From: CAZJYI01 sp964550025
GTDB lineage: Bacteria; Verrucomicrobiota; Kiritimatiellia; UBA8416; CAYOBW01
Assembly (NCBI GenBank): GCA_964550025.1
Contig: CAZJYI010000001.1
Location: 160,222-224,221, forward strand
Length of the DNA stretch: 64,000 bases
Direction of reading: 5' to 3'
Under the pieces are notes generated by a model that saw only the letters and a list, made by a program, of their open reading frames with translations, was not told where the DNA came from and searched no databases. This document shows, piece by piece, positions 27,567 to 36,164 of the stretch (positions are counted from its first letter, which is position 1; every line of letters starts with the position of its first letter). The translations under genes and the position numbers were made by a program.

Positions 27567-29921
27567 TCACGACTGTGGTCTGTCCAGGACTTGCCTGACC
27601 TTGCATGCCAGCTCCTCGCGATTGAAAGGTTTGGCCTGGAAATCCACGTCCTGGTCCAGGACGCCGTGGGGGGCAATGGTATCGGCGGGGTAGCCGGACA
27701 TGAACAGACGCCGCAGCCCCGGCCGTTCTTCCACCAGGCGGTCCGCCAGTTCGCGACCATTCATGCCGGGCATAATCACGTCCGTGATCAGGAGTTGAAT
27801 GTCGTGGGGATGCTCCGCGGCCAGGCGTATGGCGTCCGCGGGGGTCTCCGCGGCCAACACCGTGTACCCCAGCCTCTGCAGGAACACCTGCGTTGTGACA
27901 CGGATGGAGCGTTCGTCTTCGACCAGCAGGATGGTCTCCTGACCGGTCGGGCATGCGGACGAGTCGACCGCGGATTTCTCCTCCGCGTGCTCACGGCAGT
28001 GCGGCAGGTAGAGCCTGAATGTCGTTCCCTTGTCCGGTTCGCTGTCAACGTCTACGAACCCCTCATTCTGCCTGAGGATACCGTACACTGTCGCCAGTCC
28101 CAGGCCGACGCCCTGCTTGACGTTTTTGTTTGTGTAGAACGGCTCGAAGATCTGTCTGACGGTCGCCTCGTCCATGCCGCAACCCGTGTCACGGACGGAT
28201 AGGACAACGTAATCGCCCGGTCCGATATCTGCATGGCTGGTGCAGCGCGTCTCGTCGAAAACGACCGTACCGGTCTCGATGGTAACCTCCCCTACCCCGG
28301 CAATTGCGTCGCGGGCATTGACCACGAGGTTCGCCAGAATCTGGTCTACCTGTGACGGATCCATCCTGACTATCGCCGACGAGGTCCTTGGCGTCCACGC
28401 CAGGTCTATGTCCTCGCCGATCAGACGTCTCAGGAGTTTGAGCATGCTCTCAACGTGACGGTTCAGGTCGATGTTTCGCGGTGCAATCGTCTGCTTGCGC
28501 GCGAAGGCAAGGAGTTGGCGCGTGATGGCCGCGGAACGTTGGGCATCTGCGGTGATTTCGTCGAGCCAGGGGCGAATGGCATGGTCCGGTTCGACCCCGT
28601 CCCGGCACAGCTCCGTGTAGTTCATGATGCCCATGAGCAGATTGTTGAAATCGTGAGCCACGCCGCCTGCCAGCCGGCCGATCGATTCCATCTTCTGCGC
28701 TTGTCGTAGTCGCTCCTGGAGGTGTTCTCGCTCCGTTTCCGCCAGTTTGCGTGTGGTAATGTCGCGAACCACGGCAAGGATGCGGTGTTGTCCGCGGATG
28801 GTTGCCCCCTTGAGGGCGACTTCCACCCAGAAGAGGTCGCCGCTCTTCTTCCGGGCGTGCCATTCAAACGTCTGGGGGCCCTCGGCGGCGGCTTTGGCGA
28901 TCCATTGCCGGGCCTCCTGTGCCGAATAGGGACTGACGCCTGAGCTGCTGTCGTTGGGATGGAGCCGCATGGCCTCTTCGCGGGTGAAGCCGTACATCTG
29001 CAACATGGAATCGTTCACATCCAAGACGGCTCCCGTGTCCGCATCGTGAATGAAGATCGCGTCGCTGGTGGCATTGAAGATCTCGCGGTAACTCTGCTCA
29101 CTGTCGTGGATCGCATCGCCCGCCAGTTTGCGTAGCCGGACGTTTACGAGCATGTTGGCGAAAACCCTGAGGAGATGCTGTTCGACCTCCGAATAGACGT
29201 GCCGATCGCGCACGGAATCGAAACCGACGAATCCCATGCACTCGTCGCCATTCATCAGGGGTACGGTTAGCAGGCTCTGGATCGCCTGTGGTTCGAGGAT
29301 CTCGCGAAGCGTGCTGGACGGCAGCGCGGACACGTCCGGCACGTACAGCGGTTCGCCACGACTGTGGGGACCGACCCATTCAGGTATGGGCTCCAGCGGC
29401 ACGGCCTGCAGCTCGTCAATCTGCGGCTCAATTCCCGGACGACACCATTCGTGCGTGTTCACGCAGATCTGTCGTTGAAAGTCATAGTCGAAAACGTACG
29501 CGCGATCTGCTCCGACAAACTCCGCCATCTCCGCCAGCGAATCACCAACAGCCGGATCGAGCGACGCCAGCGGCAGGTTGATGTACTGGGTCGACATGTT
29601 CATCAACAGTTCCTGCAAGCGGGTCTTCTGCTGCAGAGCGCCTTCGATCCGCTTCCGCGCGCTGATGTCCTTCTCCTGCCTCGCCGCGATCTGGCGTTCC
29701 TTGTAGACCAGCAGAAGCAGGACAAGAGCAAGGATGCTCAGCAAGACGAGAGCCAGCTCGCCGAACGGCATGCTCTCAGCGCTGAAGAGCGCGATCGGCA
29801 CACTGTTGGGGACCCTGGCGCAATCCCAGACATCCACGTACAGCTCGCCACGCTCCAACGCCCAACCGGCAAACGGGACGGGTGCTGCGCACCACAGAAA
29901 CACCGTCGGACGTCTCTTCAT
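27567..29921 (-). CDS. Hybrid sensor histidine kinase (GAF-PAS-HisKA-HATPase-receiver)
   Basis: A 784-residue membrane sensor. One transmembrane helix (ELALVLLSILALVLLLLVY, about 55-73) is followed by a GAF domain (about 105-262), a PAS/PAC domain (about 275-390, ending VVRDITTRK), HisKA with phospho-acceptor H423 in GGVAHDFNNLL, HATPase (NLVVNARDAI, DTGCGMDEAT, GVGLGLATVYG) and a C-terminal receiver with D714 in LLITDVIMPGMNG. Autophosphorylation on His and transfer to the internal Asp is the expected chemistry. No output gene is adjacent, so the partner is unknown. It is divergent from the TIR gene, with 108 bases between the two starts. Confidence 0.93.
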   Translation of the reverse strand: MKRRPTVFLWCAAPVPFAGWALERGELYVDVWDCARVPNSVPIALFSAESMPFGELALVLLSILALVLLLLVYKERQIAARQEKDISARKRIEGALQQKTRLQELLMNMSTQYINLPLASLDPAVGDSLAEMAEFVGADRAYVFDYDFQRQICVNTHEWCRPGIEPQIDELQAVPLEPIPEWVGPHSRGEPLYVPDVSALPSSTLREILEPQAIQSLLTVPLMNGDECMGFVGFDSVRDRHVYSEVEQHLLRVFANMLVNVRLRKLAGDAIHDSEQSYREIFNATSDAIFIHDADTGAVLDVNDSMLQMYGFTREEAMRLHPNDSSSGVSPYSAQEARQWIAKAAAEGPQTFEWHARKKSGDLFWVEVALKGATIRGQHRILAVVRDITTRKLAETEREHLQERLRQAQKMESIGRLAGGVAHDFNNLLMGIMNYTELCRDGVEPDHAIRPWLDEITADAQRSAAITRQLLAFARKQTIAPRNIDLNRHVESMLKLLRRLIGEDIDLAWTPRTSSAIVRMDPSQVDQILANLVVNARDAIAGVGEVTIETGTVVFDETRCTSHADIGPGDYVVLSVRDTGCGMDEATVRQIFEPFYTNKNVKQGVGLGLATVYGILRQNEGFVDVDSEPDKGTTFRLYLPHCREHAEEKSAVDSSACPTGQETILLVEDERSIRVTTQVFLQRLGYTVLAAETPADAIRLAAEHPHDIQLLITDVIMPGMNGRELADRLVEERPGLRRLFMSGYPADTIAPHGVLDQDVDFQAKPFNREELACKVRQVLDRPQS

Positions 29922-30029
29922 AGTGGCGCGAGTTTACCACCGCCCCCTGCACCCCGCAACTCCCGTTTCATTCCGTTTCATTCCGCCTCTGGGTGTCTGC
30001 CCCATGAGGGGCGGCTTGACTCCACCACA

Positions 30030-30665
30030 ATGGAAGTTATAGAAACTCACGTGTTATCCAACCCACAATCAGACCAGATGTCGCAGCCCCCCAGTATCGT
30101 CTCGCGCAGTTTTCCCGAAGACGGGAAGTTCCGCGTCGCCTTCTCCTTTGCAGGCGAAAGGCGAGAAGTTGTCCGGTCGATCGCCGGCGAAGTCGAACGC
30201 CAGCTCGGTCGTGGAACAGTCTTTTTCGACGACTGGTTCCCGGGCGTACTATCGGGCGACAGACCCAATGACTTGCAGAGGGTATACGGTGACTGCGATG
30301 TCGGGGTTCCGTGCTATTCGCCGGAATACAAAGCGACGGACTGGACGCGTGCGGAAAACCGCGCGATCAAAGCCCGGGAGAACCTGGCGCGACACTACCA
30401 GGGCGAATCCGCTCGGAGGTTCCTGTTCCCCGTCTACATCGGCCGGCCACCCGCGGACAGCGAAAGCATCTGCTTCCGCGTAGGCGAAGACGGCGACGGA
30501 GCACGCGCCGCCGCGTTCGAAATCGTCAAACGATTCCGGCGGATCAGTGCGCCGCGAACCAAGGCTGACGCAGAAATGCCCGAGGGACTGATTCATCTCT
30601 GTGATCGGGCTTCCCAGGAAGATGCCCTGGTCGGATTTCTGCGCGCGGCTGCACGCGATCAGTGA
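30030..30665 (+). CDS. TIR-domain protein, candidate NADase effector of a MoxR-linked conflict system
   Basis: A 211-residue protein whose residues about 33-130 form a TIR domain: FRVAFSFAGERREVVRSIA, VFFDDWFPGVLSGDRP, then PCYSPEYKATDWTRAEN with E109 at the position of the catalytic glutamate of TIR NADases. The C-terminus (residues 186-211, GLIHLCDRASQEDALVGF) has a CDRxxQ motif like the beginning of an adaptor-type effector-associated domain, but stops abruptly. It lies 86 bases before a MoxR ATPase gene. The start is uncertain: ATGs at 30030 and 30078 both lack a Shine-Dalgarno; 30078 begins closer to the domain. A role in immunity or abortive cell death by NAD depletion is inference from the fold and the neighbours. 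Confidence 0.82.
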   Translation: MEVIETHVLSNPQSDQMSQPPSIVSRSFPEDGKFRVAFSFAGERREVVRSIAGEVERQLGRGTVFFDDWFPGVLSGDRPNDLQRVYGDCDVGVPCYSPEYKATDWTRAENRAIKARENLARHYQGESARRFLFPVYIGRPPADSESICFRVGEDGDGARAAAFEIVKRFRRISAPRTKADAEMPEGLIHLCDRASQEDALVGFLRAAARDQ

Positions 30666-30681
30666 TCGCGACAATCTCCCT

Positions 30682-30741
30682 ATGGACGAGCTCTTGGATG
30701 CCCTGCAACGGCATCTCTACGAAGAACACTCAGGCAACTGA
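30682..30741 (+). CDS. Possible 19-residue peptide or frameshifted tail of the TIR protein
   Basis: MDELLDALQRHLYEEHSGN is an amphipathic helix encoded in a third frame between the TIR stop and the MoxR gene. The same frame is open back to about 30655 and could be the natural C-terminus of the TIR protein after a one-base shift. No ribosome-binding site is visible, so it may not be translated on its own. Confidence 0.25.
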   Translation: MDELLDALQRHLYEEHSGN

Positions 30742-30751
30742 AGGAGAGACA

Positions 30752-31735
30752 ATGACATCGATATTCACCGGAAAGGCAGAAAGCAAGCCCTCCTCACCGG
30801 CCGATCTGCCGCCGTCCTGTCGGGACCGGCAGTCAGATCCCGCCGGGTACGTGGCCGACGACGGACTGGTCAACGCCGTGAACATCGCGCTGACTCTTGG
30901 TCAGCCGCTGTTGTTGACCGGCGAACCGGGCACCGGCAAGAGCCAGCTCGCCCATCGCGTGGCGTGGGAGCTTGGCTTCGACGAACCGCAGGTCTTCAAT
31001 ACGAAATCCACCAGCCAGTCCAGCGACCTGTTCTATACCTTCGACTCCTTGAGACGCTTCCACGCCGCCCATTCCCCGGAAGCCTCGGCGGACAACCGGG
31101 ACTACCTGGAGTTCAACGCGCTGGGCCGGGCCATCCTGCTCGCCAACGAGGCGGAAGAGGTGAAGGACGTCTTGCCTCCCGCGTTCAAGCACCCGGGCAG
31201 ACGGCGGTCGGTCGTGTTGGTGGACGAGCTCGACAAGGCACCGCGAGATTTTCCGAATGACCTGCTGAACGAGGTCGATCAGATGTTCTTCCGCATCCCC
31301 GAGCTCGGGAACCGCGAGGTCCGGGCGCCCGCCGAAATGCGACCGATCCTGGTCATCGCCAGCAACTCGGAGAAGAACCTCCCCGATCCCTTCCTGCGAC
31401 GGTGCATATACTACGATATTCCCTTCCCCGACGACGGGAGGTTGGGCGAAATCATCGTTCGGCGGCTCGACGGCATCGACGATCCGGAAGCCCCGTTGTT
31501 GGGCGAAGCCATAAGCTTCTTCCTCGAGCTTCGCAGACGGGGGCTACGGAAGAAACCCTCTACCGCCGAGCTGCTGAATTGGATCGATGCCCTGCTCCGC
31601 CACGGCGCCGACAAGGGCGCCGGACTGCAGGCATCCAAAGACCTGGCGCTTTCGACGCTGGGCGTTCTGGCGAAGAGTCGCGAGGACGCGGAAGAGGCGA
31701 CTCGCTTCGCAAAGGACCATTTCGGCGAGACATGA
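30752..31735 (+). CDS. MoxR-type AAA+ ATPase
   Basis: A 327-residue AAA+ ATPase. Walker A GEPGTGKS is at residues 57-64, Walker B is VVLVDELDKAP (D158, E159), followed by sensor-1 Asn in LVIASNSEKNLPDPFLRRC with arginine-finger residues. The insert after Walker A and the DELDKAPRDFPND segment are of the MoxR class, whose members remodel partner proteins carrying vWA domains. AGGAGAG lies just before the ATG at 30752. The next gene, 19 bases downstream, encodes a vWA-like membrane protein, so this ATPase is probably its activator or gatekeeper. It is the NTP-dependent switch of the module. Confidence 0.9.
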   Translation: MTSIFTGKAESKPSSPADLPPSCRDRQSDPAGYVADDGLVNAVNIALTLGQPLLLTGEPGTGKSQLAHRVAWELGFDEPQVFNTKSTSQSSDLFYTFDSLRRFHAAHSPEASADNRDYLEFNALGRAILLANEAEEVKDVLPPAFKHPGRRRSVVLVDELDKAPRDFPNDLLNEVDQMFFRIPELGNREVRAPAEMRPILVIASNSEKNLPDPFLRRCIYYDIPFPDDGRLGEIIVRRLDGIDDPEAPLLGEAISFFLELRRRGLRKKPSTAELLNWIDALLRHGADKGAGLQASKDLALSTLGVLAKSREDAEEATRFAKDHFGET

Positions 31736-31754
31736 GCCAACGTCCCCTCCTACG

Positions 31755-34700
31755 ATGAGCGAAACGTCCACATTCTCTCTTTCGGAAGCACACCTGGCCT
31801 CGCTGGCGGGTGAACTGCTCCGTGAGGGTTTTCGCGTATCCACGCAGGAATGTGTCTCCGCACAGGAATTGCTCCTCCGCCTTGCCGCCGCCGGTGAACT
31901 GCCAAGGACACGGGACGGGCTGGCCACCCTGCTTGGACCAATCTTCTGCTCCAACCCCGAACAGCAGTCGAGATTCCCCACAGTCTTCTCCTCATGGTGG
32001 AAGAACGAGTTCCCGCTGACGATACCAATCGATGACACGCTTGTTGACTGTCGACTGGCGCGGAAGCACGTTCACGGCCCTCTCAAGAAACAGGGGCTCA
32101 GAATCGCCCTCTGGTCGTGCGCCGTCCTCGCCGTCCTGGCGTCCGTCCTGCTTGTGTGGTCGCAATGGCGTCCACTGCGGCTGCCTGTCCAGGTAGTGCT
32201 CGACGGCGGCGCCGATGCAGCGGGTGCACTTGTGGACACGGGCAACGCGCAGTTCCACACCGGCACCAACGGCGAGGCGGTCATTCACTTTCAAGCGCGC
32301 GACCTACCCCTTGATGTACGCTTCGTCAAAACCGGCTTTGTCACCGAGACGCGCACAATCCTCCAGCCGCTGCCGACGAGCCTTCTTGTCGAGTTGAAGC
32401 GCGAGGTCCCGCTGCCCGGTCCGGTGTCCACCAACCTCCCGGTAGCGCGGGTGGAACGGTCGGGTGGCGCCAAGGTCGCGTCCATTCGCCTCGAGCGGAT
32501 CATTCGTCATCCGCGCGTATTCAGTCCATCGGCGACCACGATAGCCATATCTTGCGTGCCCCCGGTGCTGATGGGACTGTTCATGGGGACAATGTGGTGG
32601 TTGCGCCGGCGCCGCGTCGCCGTTCTCGAGCGGTTGCAGGCTGAGACCCCGCCCGCGGTCAAAGAGGTCCGCGTCGCCGGCGGGCTGCACGACCTCGCCC
32701 CGGGTCTCGGCGTGCTGGAGCTGGCGCGAGATCTTCGTCGCCGGCGGGTCGTGCCGTCCCGTCAACTGGATGTCCCCGCCACGCTGAACGCCACCCTGCG
32801 GCACGGCGGGCTGCTTACCCCCGTCTTCGGTTCCCGGGCGGAGCCCGAGTATCTGCTGCTCATCGATCGTTCCTGCCGGCAGGACCACCAGGCCGCCCTC
32901 GCCGACCTCTTCGCCGCGCCCCTGGAGGCGGCCGATGTCGTGGTCCATCGCTGGTATTTCGACCGCGAGCCCCGACGGTGCTGGCCGGCGAATGACGCAG
33001 GCAGACCGGAGAGGGTCGACGTGCTCGACCTGGACACGCTACGCGCGCGGTATCCCGAACATCGCGTTCTGTTCTTTGCCGGCGCCACGCGCTTCCGCGA
33101 TCCGTACACAGGAAAGCCTCAGACCTGGCTGAATGCCCTGCGCGCATGGCGGGAGCTTTCGGTCGTCACCTTCGAGAATCCAACCCACTGGGGCGCACGT
33201 GAACAGGACATGGCCCGCCTGGGCCTCCGAGTAGTACCGGCGACGCGTGCCGGCCTGGACATCCTGTCCTCCGTGATGACCGGAAACACCTCGACGCCAC
33301 GGTTCGAGGGAGAGCGGGCCGCGCATCGTCGCGACTTGATGCAGGACTCCTCCCAATGGCTGCAGCGTGAGCCTCCGCCCGCGGAGAAGGTCGAGAGACT
33401 CTGCACGAGCATCCGCGACCACCTCGGCAAAGACGGCTTCTCCTGGTTCGCCGCCTGCGCCATCTATCCCGAGGTACACCTCGGCCTGACGTTGCGCCTC
33501 GGCAACGCGCTGTTGCCTCTGGGCGGGCAACTGGGGGAACTACTGCCGCGACTGGCGCGGCTGATCTGGATGCGCAGAGCCTTCATCCCGGACTGGCTGC
33601 GTGCCGCCCTGCTGAAGGAGCTTCCCGCGCCGGTTGCCGCCAAGGCCCGTGAGACTCTGTCAGCCCTTTTGGACGAAGCGGCCTCAGGACGTGAGGCCGG
33701 CAGCTTTGCGCTCGAGGTTGCGATGCCGCGCGAGCCGAGAACCGGCCTCAGTGGACTATGGGAGAGAACCCGCGGCTGGGCATCACGAGTCTTGAGCGGC
33801 GAGCTCTTCCGGCAAGCCGCGCGGGAGTCCGAGTCATCCAGCCCCATCCGTGACTACGTCTTCCTGCGCTTCATGGCCGGACGGAAGATCTCACCCTTGG
33901 GAGTGGCCGCCCCGAACGCCTTTGCCCGACTGCTCTATCCCGGGGGCGTCCGCGAGATGGGAATGCGACGAACAGTCCTTGTCGGTGCGTCCCTGCTCTG
34001 CTCGATCGGGTTCCTCTTGTTTGAGGCGCTCTTCCTGCCCGGGCTAAGCGTTGCCGTTTTCAGTCCCGACGGCTTGCGCGTCGTCACTGCGGGCGCGGAT
34101 GACTCTGCCCGCATCTGGGACGTTGCCACCGGCAGGCTGATCGGGGGACCGTTGAAGTACACGGTCACTACTCGTGACGGCACCTACTGTCTTGACGGCT
34201 CGCGCATAGCCACCGCCAGCCTTGACGGTACCGTGCGCCTCTGGGATGCCGCCACGGGCAGACCGGTCGCTGAACCGATGAAACATGCGGGTCGCATCTG
34301 GTCAGCGGTCTTCAGTTCCGACGGCTCACGCATCGTCGTCGTTAGCTGGGACCACACTGCACGTGTCTGGGACACGGCCACCGGCAAACCCATTGGCCAG
34401 CCGATGAAGGGCGGTTCCGTCAAGTTTGCCCGCTTCAGCCCTGACGGCTCGCGCATCGCTACCGTGAGCTGGAAAGGCACCGTGCGCCTCTGGGACGCAA
34501 CCACCGGCCAACCCATCGGGCAACTGATGAAGCTCGGCGACTACGTCGGTATCGCCACCTTCAGTCCTAATAGCTCGCGCGTCTTCATCGCCGGACAGAG
34601 AGACTCACTCCTCGTGGACGCGACCACGGGCCAACCCATCGGCCGGCAGATGGAGCATGACGGAAACGTCATGTCGGCCGCCTTTAGTCCCGACGGCTCG

Positions 34701-36164
34701 GACATCGTCATCGCAACCTCGGACGGCATGGCCCGCCTCTGGGATGCCATCACCGGCCAATCCATTGGCCAACCGATTGCGCATGGCGCCTCAGTCCGAT
34801 TTGCCCTTTTCAGTCCCGATGGCTCACACATCGTCACAGCAGGCTATGGTGGAACCGCGCGCATCTGGGACGCCGCCACCGGCCAATCCGTCGGCCAACC
34901 GATGACGCATGGCAGCTCAGTCCAATCCGCTCTCTTCAGTCCCGATGGCTCGCACATAGCCACCTCAAGTTGGGGCGGTACCGCGCGCCTCTGGGACGCG
35001 GTCACCGGCAGACCGGTCGGCCAACCGATGAGGCATGGCGCTCAAGTCAGATCCGTCGCCTTCAGCCCCGACGGTTCCCACATCGTCACCACCGGCGGCT
35101 TCGGCGACGGCACGGCGCGCATCTGGGCGCTGACGTTCGTACCCGGGCTGAAGGTCCTGCTCGTGGGGTGCGACTACCCCGGCAGTTCTTCCGTCTTGCG
35201 CAACTCTGTACGGGATGTGCGCGCGCTTGCGGCCGTGCTTCAAGAGAACTACGGCGCCAGCACGGTTGCCTTGATCAACCCCACTCGCTCCATGTTCGAG
35301 ACGGAGCTCTCGCTATGGGCATCCTCCCTTGCAGCCGACGACACAGCCCTGCTGGTCCTGTCGGGGCATGGTTCTGAAGGCGGTGAGAAGGCGGGTGATG
35401 ACGGGGACGGTTTCGCGTTCCATATCGAAATGCCGGGGCCGGACGGCAGCAGTGGGTTCGCGTTCCGTCAGCGGGATCTCTCGAAGACACTTGCCGCGAC
35501 CGAGTGTGGGAGTGTCCTGGTCGTCGCCGACGCGGTTGGCGCGTGGCAATTGGTGAGGCCATCGCCGGCTGTCGGCGTCGGTCCGGTTGGAAAACCGGTC
35601 CGCACCGCACTGGCGTCATCGTCTCGCGGCCAGTACGCGCATGATGGGGGTGTTCACTCTCCCTTCGCACAAGCGCTGCTCCGCGAGCTCGTGAACGTGA
35701 CCGACGTTGTGAGCGGCGCAGACCTCGCGAGGAAGGTCGATTGGCGCATGGTCGGTGCCAAAGCGATGGCGGTTACGCAGAGTCCTTCCTACGGCCTTCT
35801 GCAAGTACCGGGTGCCGGTGATGGGGACTTCCTGTTCCCGGCTCCGATCGCGCAAGATCCGCTCTACATCCAGGTGCGTGAAGCTATCGCGAAACGACTT
35901 GGGCTGGAGCTGTTCATGGTGACTCGGAGCAAGGTGCTCAGCGATACCCTCGGAAGGGACGCTCTCAGCCGCGACGAAGTGCTTATGGCGCTGGAAGATG
36001 CCTTCATCATCACGTTTGAGGACTCGGATACCGAGTCCCTCAATACCATCGGCGACATCATCGACCATTTTCACCGTCTCGGTATCACGGAGCTCGAGGA
36101 GAAGCCGCCTCCTTCCGCGCCACGGCCCATGCCACCGACCGGGATACGCGTAACACCGATTTAG
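31755..36164 (+). CDS. Membrane protein: vWA-like, nine WD40 repeats, pseudo-caspase, ACP-like C-terminus
   Basis: A 1,469-residue protein. An N-terminal helical domain (LLREGFRVSTQECVSAQELL) is followed by TM1 (about 116-138), a small beta domain, TM2 (about 262-283) and a vWA-like domain from about 363 (YLLLIDRSCRQDHQAALADL) whose DxSxS metal motif is degenerate (DRSCR). TM3 (about 737-762) leads into nine WD40 repeats (about 765-1127), then a caspase-like p20 domain from K1133: KVLLVGCDYPG, catalytic-type H1205 in VLSGHGSEGG, but V1261 in VVADAVGAW where DxC is expected. The end (about 1375-1450) resembles an acyl carrier protein, with DALSRDEVLMALEDAF replacing the DSL motif (A1403). Probably a sensor or scaffold of a MoxR-vWA conflict system. 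No Shine-Dalgarno is visible. Confidence 0.82.
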   Translation: MSETSTFSLSEAHLASLAGELLREGFRVSTQECVSAQELLLRLAAAGELPRTRDGLATLLGPIFCSNPEQQSRFPTVFSSWWKNEFPLTIPIDDTLVDCRLARKHVHGPLKKQGLRIALWSCAVLAVLASVLLVWSQWRPLRLPVQVVLDGGADAAGALVDTGNAQFHTGTNGEAVIHFQARDLPLDVRFVKTGFVTETRTILQPLPTSLLVELKREVPLPGPVSTNLPVARVERSGGAKVASIRLERIIRHPRVFSPSATTIAISCVPPVLMGLFMGTMWWLRRRRVAVLERLQAETPPAVKEVRVAGGLHDLAPGLGVLELARDLRRRRVVPSRQLDVPATLNATLRHGGLLTPVFGSRAEPEYLLLIDRSCRQDHQAALADLFAAPLEAADVVVHRWYFDREPRRCWPANDAGRPERVDVLDLDTLRARYPEHRVLFFAGATRFRDPYTGKPQTWLNALRAWRELSVVTFENPTHWGAREQDMARLGLRVVPATRAGLDILSSVMTGNTSTPRFEGERAAHRRDLMQDSSQWLQREPPPAEKVERLCTSIRDHLGKDGFSWFAACAIYPEVHLGLTLRLGNALLPLGGQLGELLPRLARLIWMRRAFIPDWLRAALLKELPAPVAAKARETLSALLDEAASGREAGSFALEVAMPREPRTGLSGLWERTRGWASRVLSGELFRQAARESESSSPIRDYVFLRFMAGRKISPLGVAAPNAFARLLYPGGVREMGMRRTVLVGASLLCSIGFLLFEALFLPGLSVAVFSPDGLRVVTAGADDSARIWDVATGRLIGGPLKYTVTTRDGTYCLDGSRIATASLDGTVRLWDAATGRPVAEPMKHAGRIWSAVFSSDGSRIVVVSWDHTARVWDTATGKPIGQPMKGGSVKFARFSPDGSRIATVSWKGTVRLWDATTGQPIGQLMKLGDYVGIATFSPNSSRVFIAGQRDSLLVDATTGQPIGRQMEHDGNVMSAAFSPDGSDIVIATSDGMARLWDAITGQSIGQPIAHGASVRFALFSPDGSHIVTAGYGGTARIWDAATGQSVGQPMTHGSSVQSALFSPDGSHIATSSWGGTARLWDAVTGRPVGQPMRHGAQVRSVAFSPDGSHIVTTGGFGDGTARIWALTFVPGLKVLLVGCDYPGSSSVLRNSVRDVRALAAVLQENYGASTVALINPTRSMFETELSLWASSLAADDTALLVLSGHGSEGGEKAGDDGDGFAFHIEMPGPDGSSGFAFRQRDLSKTLAATECGSVLVVADAVGAWQLVRPSPAVGVGPVGKPVRTALASSSRGQYAHDGGVHSPFAQALLRELVNVTDVVSGADLARKVDWRMVGAKAMAVTQSPSYGLLQVPGAGDGDFLFPAPIAQDPLYIQVREAIAKRLGLELFMVTRSKVLSDTLGRDALSRDEVLMALEDAFIITFEDSDTESLNTIGDIIDHFHRLGITELEEKPPPSAPRPMPPTGIRVTPI

